DNA from: Stutzerimonas stutzeri
Lineage (GTDB): Bacteria > Pseudomonadota > Gammaproteobacteria > Pseudomonadales > Pseudomonadaceae
NCBI RefSeq assembly: GCF_002890895.1
Contig: NZ_POUL01000001.1
Span: forward strand, 588,443 to 652,442
Length of the DNA stretch: 64,000 bases
Direction of reading: 5' to 3'
Notes under the pieces: generated by a model
The model's database searches: none
What the model was told of the DNA's origin: nothing
The model's input: the letters and a program-made list of their open reading frames with translations, nothing else
Part shown: positions 57,054 through 64,000 of the stretch, piece after piece
How positions within the stretch are numbered: position 1 is the first letter of the stretch
How the letters are laid out: the number at the start of each line of letters is the position of its first letter
Position numbers and translations under genes: made by a program

Positions 57054-57422
57054 CTTGTAATTCTCTTGGGGCCTGAAGCTCCGACGCACCAATCCCTGGC
57101 AAATATCCCCATTCGTGCGCCTAACCGGATCGGCGGCGACCAATACAGTTATTGAAGGCAGCCAGATTCTCGGGCAGCTTCGGTAGTTGTCCCATTGGTC
57201 AGCTTTTTGCATTCAATTTGGTGATGGTTGAACTTGATGGCGTATGCGGCATAAGGGAGGGCCGGTCGCAGCAGCCATCCCAATAGCGCTCCCAGCTGCG
57301 CCGAATCCCACGCCTGTCGTCGCAAGCAGCAGGAGCAGCCAGCCTGAGCCACACTCTAGGCATGTTCGGCCCGGCTTTGTGGCGGCAATCGGGGTCAGTC
57401 AGGAACGGCCCATCGGACGCAT
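57054..57422. other. intergenic region upstream of xdhA and the antiporter gene
   Basis: A divergent control region. No open frame here has a convincing start. A 67-codon minus-strand frame (57149-57352) encodes a hydrophobic stretch (ALLGWLLRPALPYAAYAI) but lacks a ribosome-binding site and any family resemblance. The part nearest xdhA is annotated separately. Confidence 0.5.
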
Positions 57423-57473
57423 TGACTTTTGAGTCAGTAATTTCTTGACCGAAAAGTCAGATAACGCTAATTT
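57423..57473 (+). promoter_or_regulatory. probable xdhA promoter with overlapping dyad operators
   Basis: TTGACC (57445-57450), a 17-nt spacer and TAATTT (57468-57473) form a sigma70-like promoter about 43 nt before the xdhA start. A perfect TGACT-N4-AGTCA palindrome (57423-57436) lies just upstream. CTTTTGAGTCA and TGACCGAAAAG form a wider dyad across the -35 element. This geometry suggests a purine-responsive regulator; none is encoded in the window. Confidence 0.5.
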
Positions 57474-57515
57474 CCACCGCCAGAGCCCAGAACAAAAACG
57501 CCCCGGAGGCCCGCC

Positions 57516-58955
57516 TTGATCCAGTTTCTTCTCAATCGAGAACTGCGCCGTGAGCAGACACTCGATCCGAATACCACCGTGTTGGAATACCTGCGCGAAT
57601 ACCGCGGTAAATCCGGCACCAAAGAAGGCTGCGCTTCCGGAGACTGCGGTGCCTGCACCGTTGTGGTCGGCGAGCTAAACGGAGATCGCCTGCGCTACCG
57701 CACGCTCAATTCCTGCCTGACCTTCGTCTCCGCCTTGCACGGCAAGCAGCTGATCACCGTCGAAGACCTCAAGCACCAGGGCGAGCTGCACTGCGTCCAG
57801 CAAGCCATGGTCGACTGCCATGGCTCGCAATGCGGCTTCTGCACGCCCGGCTTCGTCATGAGCCTGTTTGCCTTGCAAAAATCGGCGGACGGTTACGACA
57901 AGGCCGACACCCATGAAGCGCTGGCCGGCAACCTCTGCCGCTGCACCGGCTACCGCCCGATTCTGGAAGCCGCGGAGCAGGCCTGCTGCGGTAAGCAGCC
58001 GGACCAATTCGATGCGCGCGAAGCCGACACCATCGCCCAGCTGAAAGCCATCGCACCCAGCGAAACCGCCGAGCTGAACAGCGGCGACAAGCGCTGTCTA
58101 TCGCCACTGAACGTAGGTGATCTCGCCGATATCTACAGCGCCAACCCGGACGCACGCCTGCTCGCCGGCGGCACCGACCTTGCGCTTGAAGTCACCCAGT
58201 TCCACCGCGAATTGCCGGTGATGATTTACGTCGGCCACATTGCCGAGATGAAGAAAGTCGAGGTCACCGACAAGGGCATCGAGATCGGCGCAGCCACACC
58301 GCTGACCGATTGCTATGAAGTGCTGGCAGAGGAATACCCGGACTTCGGCGAGTTGCTGCACCGCTTCGCCTCTTTGCAGATCCGCAACCAGGGCACCCTG
58401 GGTGGCAACATCGGCAACGCGTCGCCCATCGGTGATTCGCCACCCCTTCTGATCGCGCTGGGTGCGCAAGTGGTGCTGCGCAAAGGCAATAACAACCGCA
58501 CCCTGCTGCTGCAGGATTACTTCATCGACTACAAGGTCACCGCTCGCGAGCAAGGTGAATTCATCGAGAAGATCATCGTGCCGCGCGCCCAGCCGAACCG
58601 GGTGTTCCGCGCCTACAAGGTCTCCAAGCGCCTCGACGATGACATCTCTGCCGTCTGTGCGGCCTTTGACCTGAAGCTCGAAGACGGCCTGATCGACGAT
58701 GCCCGCGTCGCCTTCGGCGGCATGGCGGCCATTCCGAAACGCGCTGTGGCCTGCGAGCGCGCGCTGATCGGCGCGCCGTTCAATGCCGACACCATCGAGC
58801 GTGCTTGCGAGGCGCTCGGGAAGGACTTCACGCCACTGACCGACTTCCGTGCCAGCCGCGAATACCGCCTGCTGGTCGCACAGAACCTGCTGCGCAAATG
58901 CTTCCTCGAGCAACAAAGCCCGGAAGCCGAGACAAGGGTGACCGCATATGCATAA
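57516..58955 (+). CDS. xdhA: xanthine dehydrogenase small subunit (Fe-S and FAD domains)
   Basis: 479 residues. Two [2Fe-2S] centres: plant-type CASGDCGAC with C39, C44, C47 and C67, and the second with C106, C109, C141 and C143 (CGFC, CRCTGY). The FAD domain follows, with LLAGGTDLALEVT near 215 and LQIRNQGTLGGNIGNASPIGDSPP near 290. It passes electrons from the molybdenum subunit XdhB to NAD+. The start is TTG at 57516, with GGAGG 6 nt upstream; no ATG is near. The gene overlaps xdhB by 8 nt. Confidence 0.95.
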   Translation: MIQFLLNRELRREQTLDPNTTVLEYLREYRGKSGTKEGCASGDCGACTVVVGELNGDRLRYRTLNSCLTFVSALHGKQLITVEDLKHQGELHCVQQAMVDCHGSQCGFCTPGFVMSLFALQKSADGYDKADTHEALAGNLCRCTGYRPILEAAEQACCGKQPDQFDAREADTIAQLKAIAPSETAELNSGDKRCLSPLNVGDLADIYSANPDARLLAGGTDLALEVTQFHRELPVMIYVGHIAEMKKVEVTDKGIEIGAATPLTDCYEVLAEEYPDFGELLHRFASLQIRNQGTLGGNIGNASPIGDSPPLLIALGAQVVLRKGNNNRTLLLQDYFIDYKVTAREQGEFIEKIIVPRAQPNRVFRAYKVSKRLDDDISAVCAAFDLKLEDGLIDDARVAFGGMAAIPKRAVACERALIGAPFNADTIERACEALGKDFTPLTDFRASREYRLLVAQNLLRKCFLEQQSPEAETRVTAYA

Positions 58956-61338
58956 GCAAACCAAAACCCAGGAAGAAATCGCCGCCCTGTTCAAACAGGA
59001 CCTGGTCACCGGCGTCGGCCGCAGCGTCAAGCACGACAGCGCGCCCAAACATGTCACTGGCGAGGCGGTGTATGTCGACGACCGTCTGGAATTCCCCAAT
59101 CAGCTGCACATCTACGCCCGCATGAGCGACCGCGCCCATGCCCGGATCGTGCGCATCGACACGGCCCCCTGCTACGCCGTACCCGGTGTTGCGATCGCCA
59201 TCACCGCTCAGGATGTGCCGGGTCAGCTGGATATCGGTGCGGTCATGCCCGGTGATCCGCTGCTGGCCGACGGCAAGGTAGAGTATGTTGGCCAGCCGGT
59301 GATTGCCGTCGCTGCCGACAGCCTGGAAACCGCACGTAAAGCCGCCATGGCCGCGATCATTGAGTATGAAGATCTGGAACCGGTGATCGACGTGGTCGAT
59401 GCCTTGCGCAAAAAGCACTTCGTACTCGACAGCCACACCCACAAGCGTGGCGATTCGACCAGCGCACTGGCCAGTGCACCGCGTCGCCTGCAAGGCAGCC
59501 TGCACATTGGCGGGCAGGAACATTTTTACCTGGAGACTCAGGTTTCTTCGGTGATGCCCACCGAGGACGGCGGCATGATCGTCTACACCTCGACGCAGAA
59601 CCCCACCGAGGTGCAGAAGCTGGTATCCGAGGTGCTCGGCGTCTCGATGAACAAGATCGTCATCGACATGCGCCGCATGGGCGGCGGCTTCGGCGGCAAG
59701 GAGACCCAGGCCGCAGGCCCCGCGTGCATGTGCGCCGTGATTGCACACCTCACCGGGCGCCCGACCAAGATGCGTCTGCCACGCATGGAAGACATGACCA
59801 TGACCGGCAAGCGTCACCCCTTCTATGTCGAGTACGACGTCGGCTTCGATGATGACGGCCTGCTGCACGGCATCGAGATCGACCTGGCCGGCAACTGCGG
59901 CTACTCGCCGGACCTCTCCGGCTCCATCGTCGACCGCGCCATGTTCCACTCCGACAACGCCTATTACCTGGGCGACGCCACCATCAACGGCCATCGCTGC
60001 AAGACCAATCTCGCATCGAACACCGCCTACCGCGGCTTCGGCGGCCCGCAAGGCATGGTTGCCATCGAAGAGATCATGGACACGGTCGCGCGGGAGCTGG
60101 GCAAGGACCCGCTCGATGTGCGCAAGCGCAACTACTACGGCAAGACCGAGCGCAACGTCACGCCTTACTACCAGACGGTCGAGCACAACATGCTCGAGGA
60201 AATGACCGCAGAGCTCGAGGCCAGCAGCGAGTATGCCAAGCGCCGCGAAGAGATCCGCGCGTTCAATGCCAAGAGCCCGATCCTGAAGAAGGGTCTGTCA
60301 CTGACCCCAGTGAAGTTCGGCATCAGCTTTACCGCCAGCTTCCTCAATCAGGGCGGCGCGCTGGTGCACGTTTACACCGATGGCAGCATCCACCTGAACC
60401 ACGGCGGCACCGAGATGGGCCAGGGCCTGAACACCAAGGTCGCGCAGGTCGTGGCCGAAGTGTTCCAGGTCGACATCGACCGTATCCAGATCACCGCGAC
60501 CAACACCGATAAAGTGCCGAACACCTCGCCAACCGCTGCTTCCAGCGGCACCGACCTGAACGGCAAGGCAGCGCAAAACGCGGCGCAAACCATCAAGCAA
60601 CGCCTGATCGAGTTTGCCGCAAGGCACTTCAAAGTCACTGAAGAGGATGTGGAGTTCAAGAACGGTCAGGTCCGCATCCGTGACCAGTACGTCTCCTTTG
60701 ACGAGCTGATCCAGCAGGCCTATTTCGGCCAGGTCTCGCTGTCGTCCACCGGTTTCTACCGCACGCCGAAGATCTACTACGACCGCAGCCAGGCGCGCGG
60801 CCGGCCGTTCTACTACTTCGCCTATGGCGCGGCATGCTCGGAAGTGATCGTCGACACCCTGACCGGCGAGTACAAGATGCTGCGCAGCGACATCCTGCAT
60901 GACGTCGGCGCCTCGCTGAACCCGGCCATCGACATCGGCCAGGTGGAAGGCGGCTTCGTTCAGGGCATGGGCTGGCTGACCATGGAGGAGCTGGTGTGGA
61001 ACGACAAGGGCAAGCTGATGACCAGCGGCCCAGCGAGCTACAAGGTACCGGCCGTGGCGGACATGCCGCTGGATCTGCGGGTCAAACTGGTGGAGAACCG
61101 CAAGAATCCGGAGGACACCGTGTTCCACTCCAAGGCAGTGGGTGAGCCGCCGTTCATGCTCGGCATCTCGGTCTGGTGTGCGATCAAGGATGCCGTCGCT
61201 AGCCTGGCGGACTACAAGGCGCAGCCGAAGATCGACGCGCCGGCGACGCCCGAGCGGGTGCTCTGGGGCGTGGAGCAGATGCGCAAGTTGAAGCGGACCG
61301 CCGCGGTGCCAAGCGCCACGGAGACCACCCCGGCCTGA
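58948..61338 (+). CDS. xdhB: xanthine dehydrogenase large (molybdopterin) subunit
   Basis: 796 residues; catalyses hydroxylation of hypoxanthine and xanthine to urate at the molybdenum cofactor. Cofactor-binding segments RMGGGFGGKETQ near 245, TAYRGFGGPQGMV near 360 and GGTEMGQGLNTKVAQV near 485 are intact. The catalytic Glu lies in AVGEPPFMLGISVW near 733. It forms a heterodimer (or dimer of these) with XdhA. The ATG has no strong site of its own and overlaps xdhA, indicating coupling. A REP pair separates it from xdhC. Confidence 0.95.
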   Translation: MHKQTKTQEEIAALFKQDLVTGVGRSVKHDSAPKHVTGEAVYVDDRLEFPNQLHIYARMSDRAHARIVRIDTAPCYAVPGVAIAITAQDVPGQLDIGAVMPGDPLLADGKVEYVGQPVIAVAADSLETARKAAMAAIIEYEDLEPVIDVVDALRKKHFVLDSHTHKRGDSTSALASAPRRLQGSLHIGGQEHFYLETQVSSVMPTEDGGMIVYTSTQNPTEVQKLVSEVLGVSMNKIVIDMRRMGGGFGGKETQAAGPACMCAVIAHLTGRPTKMRLPRMEDMTMTGKRHPFYVEYDVGFDDDGLLHGIEIDLAGNCGYSPDLSGSIVDRAMFHSDNAYYLGDATINGHRCKTNLASNTAYRGFGGPQGMVAIEEIMDTVARELGKDPLDVRKRNYYGKTERNVTPYYQTVEHNMLEEMTAELEASSEYAKRREEIRAFNAKSPILKKGLSLTPVKFGISFTASFLNQGGALVHVYTDGSIHLNHGGTEMGQGLNTKVAQVVAEVFQVDIDRIQITATNTDKVPNTSPTAASSGTDLNGKAAQNAAQTIKQRLIEFAARHFKVTEEDVEFKNGQVRIRDQYVSFDELIQQAYFGQVSLSSTGFYRTPKIYYDRSQARGRPFYYFAYGAACSEVIVDTLTGEYKMLRSDILHDVGASLNPAIDIGQVEGGFVQGMGWLTMEELVWNDKGKLMTSGPASYKVPAVADMPLDLRVKLVENRKNPEDTVFHSKAVGEPPFMLGISVWCAIKDAVASLADYKAQPKIDAPATPERVLWGVEQMRKLKRTAAVPSATETTPA

Positions 61339-61347
61339 CGCGCTGCA

Positions 61348-61420
61348 CCGGTCGCAGGCAGAGCCTGCTCCTACAACCTGCCACCGCAACCTGTAGGAGC
61401 AAGCGCTGCTTGCGACCCGG
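61348..61420. repeat. REP pair (REPIN-like) between xdhB and xdhC
   Basis: Two inverted palindromic elements, CCGGTCGCAGGCAGAGCCTG... (hairpin GCAGGC-aga-GCCTGC) and its partner ending GCTGCTTGCGACCCGG (hairpin GCAAGC-gct-GCTTGC), share the flank CTGTAGGAGC/GCTCCTACA. This is the usual Pseudomonas REP doublet. Transcribed, it could stabilise upstream xdhAB mRNA or reduce read-through into xdhC. Confidence 0.85.
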
Positions 61421-61468
61421 TCACCGACGACATGAATACGCGCATGCCATACGGCATCGGAGAACGAG

Positions 61469-62323
61469 ATGAACAGCTGGATCGAAGCACTCGCCGACCT
61501 GCAGCAACAAGGCGAACCCTGCGTGCTGGTCACCATCATCGAAGAGCGCGGCTCGACGCCGCGCAATGCGGGCTCGAAGATGGTGGTCAGCCGCGAGCGC
61601 CTGTACGACACCATCGGCGGCGGCCATCTGGAATACAAGGCACAGGCAATTGCGCGGGAGATGCTTGAAAACCGCGTGCGTGATACGCGGCTGGAACGCT
61701 TTTCCCTGGGCGCGAGCCTCGGCCAGTGCTGTGGCGGCGCCACCGTGCTGCTGTTCGAACCCATGGGCCAACCGCAGGCGCATATTGCGGTGTTCGGTGC
61801 CGGCCACGTTGGCCGCGCACTGGTGCCGCTACTTGCCAGTCTGCCGTGCAAGGTGCGCTGGATCGATTCGCGCGAAAGCGAATTCCCGGCCCATATTCCT
61901 GCGGGCGTGGAGAAAGTGGTCAACGACGAGGTGGTCGACGAGGTGGCCGAGATGCCGGCAGGCAGCTACTTCATCGTTATGACGCACAACCATCAACTCG
62001 ACCTGGAGCTAACCGCGGCCATCCTCGAACGCAACGATTTCACCTACTACGGGCTGATCGGCTCGAAGAGCAAGCGCGCCAAGTTCGAACACCGTCTGCG
62101 TGACCGTGGCTTCCAGCCAGACACCGTGCAACGCATGCGCTGCCCGATGGGTATCGCCGAAGTGAAGGGAAAGCTGCCGGTCGAAATTGCGGTATCCATC
62201 GCTGGCGAAGTGATCGCCACCTACAACGCCCATTTCGGTGAAAAGAGCGGTGAGAAAGCCGCGGACGGCGCAAAGCCGGTGCCCATGCTGGTGCCCGCCT
62301 CGCGCCGCTCGCAGAACGGCTGA
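61469..62323 (+). CDS. xdhC: xanthine dehydrogenase accessory protein XdhC
   Basis: 284 residues. Binds the molybdenum cofactor, promotes its sulfuration and inserts it into XdhB. CVLVTIIEERGSTPRNAGSKMVV and the Cys pair GQCCGG in the N-terminal domain are the conserved cofactor-binding features. The C-terminal Rossmann domain shows AVFGAGHVGRALVPLLASLP and TYYGLIGSKSKRAKF. The ATG has CGGAGA 6 nt upstream. It follows xdhB after 130 nt containing a REP pair. Confidence 0.94.
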   Translation: MNSWIEALADLQQQGEPCVLVTIIEERGSTPRNAGSKMVVSRERLYDTIGGGHLEYKAQAIAREMLENRVRDTRLERFSLGASLGQCCGGATVLLFEPMGQPQAHIAVFGAGHVGRALVPLLASLPCKVRWIDSRESEFPAHIPAGVEKVVNDEVVDEVAEMPAGSYFIVMTHNHQLDLELTAAILERNDFTYYGLIGSKSKRAKFEHRLRDRGFQPDTVQRMRCPMGIAEVKGKLPVEIAVSIAGEVIATYNAHFGEKSGEKAADGAKPVPMLVPASRRSQNG

Positions 62324-62449
62324 TCGAGCCGCGCCTTTTTGTGAGAAGCGCCCCCGCGTTTAGCCGAAAACAGCTCGGCTAAACGCTCCGCCTCGATGCG
62401 GCCTTCCACATCGACGAATGTCCTCTACACAACGATTCCGAGACTCACC

Positions 62450-63757
62450 ATGCCCCAAGCAAAAGCCTACCGTGCCGCCCTGCTCCACTGCCTCGCCGAT
62501 CCGCGCGAGGTGGGTATCGAGCAATCTCACGAGTATTTCGAAGACGGCCTGTTGGTTGTCGAGGATGGAAAGATTGCTCAGATCGGCAGTGCGGCTGACC
62601 TGCTTCCAACCCTGAAAGCCGGCACCGAGGTGGTCGAATACCCTGACGCGCTGATCACCCCCGGTTTCATCGACACCCACATTCATTACCCGCAGGTCGG
62701 CGTCATCGGCTCCTATGGCACGCAACTGCTGGACTGGCTGGAAACCTACACCTTCCCTAACGAAGGGCGTTTCAGTGACATGGCGCATGCTCGCCAACAG
62801 GCCGATCTGTTCCTCGGCGAGCTGCTGCGCAACGGCACCACCACCGCGCTGGTGTTCGGCACGGTGCACAAGCAGTCGGTGGATGCCTTCTTCGAAGCGG
62901 CAGAAAAACTCAATCTGCGGATGATTGCCGGCAAGGTGCTGATGGACCGCAATGCGCCGGACTTTCTCACCGACACGGCCGAGTCCGGCTATGCCGACAG
63001 CAAAGCGCTGATCGAACGCTGGCATGGCAAAGGCCGTCTGCATTACGCCGTGACGCCGCGTTTCGCCCCGACCAGCACGCCAGAACAACTGACGCTGGCC
63101 GGCAAGCTGTTTGCCGAATACCCCGACCTGTACATGCACACGCACATTTCCGAGAACAAGCAGGAAGTGGAGTGGGTCAAGGAGCTGTTCCCCGAGCGTA
63201 AGGGTTACCTGGACGTCTACGACCATCACGGTCTGATCGGCGCGCGCTCGGTCTTCGCCCACGGCATCCACCTCTGTGATGACGAATGCAAACGCCTCGG
63301 CGAGACCGGCTCGGCCGTGGCCTTCTGCCCCACGTCCAACCTGTTCCTCGGCAGCGGCCTGTTCGATCTGGCGAAGCTAGAAGGCTACGGCGTGAGGGTG
63401 GGTCTGGGCACGGACGTCGGCGGCGGCACCAGCTTCTCGCAACTGCAGAGCCTCAACGAGGCTTACAAGGTATTGCAGCTGCAGGGTCAGAAACTCGATG
63501 CGTTCAAGGCGTTGTATCTCGCCACACTTGGCGGAGCGCGAGCGCTGTATCTGGACGACAAGATCGGCAACCTGCAGCCTGGCAAGGATGCCGACTTCGT
63601 GGTGCTCGATTACAAGGCGACTCCCCTGATCGACTACCGCCTAAGCCAGGCCACCACGCTGCAGGAAAAACTCTTCGCTCTGATGATCCTTGGCGACGAC
63701 CGCGCCGTGAAGGCAACCTACGCCGCCGGGGTTTCGGTGCACCAAAAGGCATCGTGA
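62450..63757 (+). CDS. guaD: guanine deaminase
   Basis: 435-residue zinc amidohydrolase converting guanine to xanthine, the substrate of XDH. GFIDTHIHYPQ (HxH, near residue 70), LYMHTHISENKQEVEW (third His and catalytic Glu, near 225), FAHGIHLCDDE near 270 and GLGTDVGGGTSFS (catalytic Asp, near 325) are intact. The start ATG at 62450 begins the conserved region (KAYRAALLHCLADP); an ATG 54 nt earlier in frame is less likely, and neither has a strong ribosome-binding site. It lies 126 nt downstream of xdhC in the same direction. Confidence 0.94.
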   Translation: MPQAKAYRAALLHCLADPREVGIEQSHEYFEDGLLVVEDGKIAQIGSAADLLPTLKAGTEVVEYPDALITPGFIDTHIHYPQVGVIGSYGTQLLDWLETYTFPNEGRFSDMAHARQQADLFLGELLRNGTTTALVFGTVHKQSVDAFFEAAEKLNLRMIAGKVLMDRNAPDFLTDTAESGYADSKALIERWHGKGRLHYAVTPRFAPTSTPEQLTLAGKLFAEYPDLYMHTHISENKQEVEWVKELFPERKGYLDVYDHHGLIGARSVFAHGIHLCDDECKRLGETGSAVAFCPTSNLFLGSGLFDLAKLEGYGVRVGLGTDVGGGTSFSQLQSLNEAYKVLQLQGQKLDAFKALYLATLGGARALYLDDKIGNLQPGKDADFVVLDYKATPLIDYRLSQATTLQEKLFALMILGDDRAVKATYAAGVSVHQKAS

Positions 63758-63821
63758 ATAACAGATCGCAAGCGCGATGATCAATCGTCTCGCCAGCTAC
63801 GCAACCTGCGTGATCTAACGC

Positions 63822-63850
63822 GTGGATCGATGGAGCGTGATCCACCCTAC
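63822..63850. repeat. short palindromic repeat (GTAGGGTGGATC type)
   Basis: GTGGATC-N10-GATCCAC followed by CCTAC. Read on the minus strand it is GTAGGGTGGATCACGCTCCA..., a sequence type I recall as a common dispersed intergenic repeat in P. stutzeri and relatives. It lies between guaD and the transposase fragment. Confidence 0.5.
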
Positions 63851-63892
63851 GGTCGAAGCCACCGCCGGCGCTCGTAGATACCGTCTTCCCCA

Positions 63893-64000
63893 TTACCGAG
63901 CAAGGGCCAGTTGAGGGTCGAAACGCTGGCCCGATTTAAGTACCCCATAGGCGATGTGCAGCAGCTTGCGCATCGCTGCACAGACGATTTGTTTTCCGGA
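63893..64000 (-). mobile_element. IS110/IS1111-family transposase, C-terminal fragment (cut by window edge)
   Basis: The last 35 codons of a transposase that continues beyond position 64000. The visible residues SGKQIVCAAMRKLLHIAYGV and LKSGQRFDPQLALAR match the end of the C-terminal Transposase_20 region of IS110-family enzymes. These use a DEDD N-terminal domain (not in the window) and, as recently established, a bridge/seeker RNA from the element's non-coding end to choose the target. Only the 3' end of the element is here; its boundary with the chromosome lies somewhere between the stop and guaD. I cannot define terminal repeats from this fragment. Confidence 0.8.

Noticed and set aside
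57149..57352. 67-codon minus-strand frame with a hydrophobic stretch between the antiporter and xdhA genes
   Set aside because: No start signals and no family resemblance; GC-rich random frames often give short hydrophobic runs.
60298..61923. 541-codon minus-strand frame across xdhB, the REP pair and xdhC
   Set aside because: It runs through two certain genes and an intergenic REP element, so it cannot be a conserved protein.

Overview
The window reads as chromosomal DNA of a Pseudomonas stutzeri-like (Stutzerimonas) gammaproteobacterium. It is GC-rich with tightly packed genes. The protein sequences, as I recall them, look like Pseudomonas proteins throughout (FadD1/FadD2, PhaJ1, RapA, Lhr, BraCDEFG, guanine and 8-oxoguanine deaminases). 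A 36-residue gene matches CcoM, the small extra subunit known from the P. stutzeri cbb3 oxidase. Two REP-type palindrome pairs of the Pseudomonas kind are present. No tRNA, rRNA, CRISPR array or prophage was recognised. The only mobile-element coding sequence is the last 35 codons of an IS110-family transposase at the right edge.

Layout. 1-4.7 kb: the start of a chemoreceptor, two acyl-CoA synthetases (fadD1, fadD2) and phaJ1, which link fatty-acid activation to hydroxyacyl-CoA supply. 4.8-7.6 kb: a broken chemoreceptor gene, an unassigned stretch, and ccoM with two Anr-type boxes. 7.7-17.8 kb: nucleic-acid maintenance (AlkB-like dioxygenase with two small partners, RapA, and the very large helicase Lhr carrying an in-frame REP-pair insertion), then a DUF1652-like protein and a short-chain dehydrogenase. 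18.0-22.0 kb: ergothioneine genes egtB-egtD, translationally coupled to an exported subtilase-like protein. 22.5-24.6 kb: a secreted GH5 glycosidase with three N-terminal repeats, preceded by an AT-rich stretch.

24.7-33.2 kb: a mixed block with a DEAD-box RNA helicase, LysR regulator, periplasmic cyclophilin, ferritin-like protein, CHAD protein, YegD-like Hsp70 and MFS carrier. 33.3-35.0 kb: hyi-glxR, for tartronate semialdehyde metabolism. 35.1-37.8 kb: a protealysin-type M4 protease with its emfourin-type inhibitor, followed by three tandem paralogous small proteins of unknown function. 38.1-41.5 kb: an oxyanion (phosphonate/selenate-type) ABC transporter. 41.5-48.0 kb: a complete N-type rotary ATPase operon in the order atpDCQRBEFAG. 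48.1-53.7 kb: a DUF2288 protein and the branched-chain amino-acid ABC transporter braCDEFG.

53.9-63.8 kb is a purine-degradation region: 8-oxoguanine deaminase, a nucleoside deoxyribosyltransferase, a Ca2+/H+ antiporter, xdhABC and guaD. Together these convert guanine, xanthine, hypoxanthine and 8-oxoguanine to urate. The enzymes after urate are not in the window. hyi-glxR could take up carbon from glyoxylate at the end of that pathway, but they lie 19 kb away and gcl is absent.

The observations that most deserve follow-up are the REP pair and 162-bp in-frame duplication inside lhr, the three-paralog cluster, the egtBD-subtilase coupling with an apparent Glu in place of the catalytic Asp, the repeat-bearing GH5 enzyme, ccoM with its Anr boxes, and the CTG start of the second oxyanion permease.
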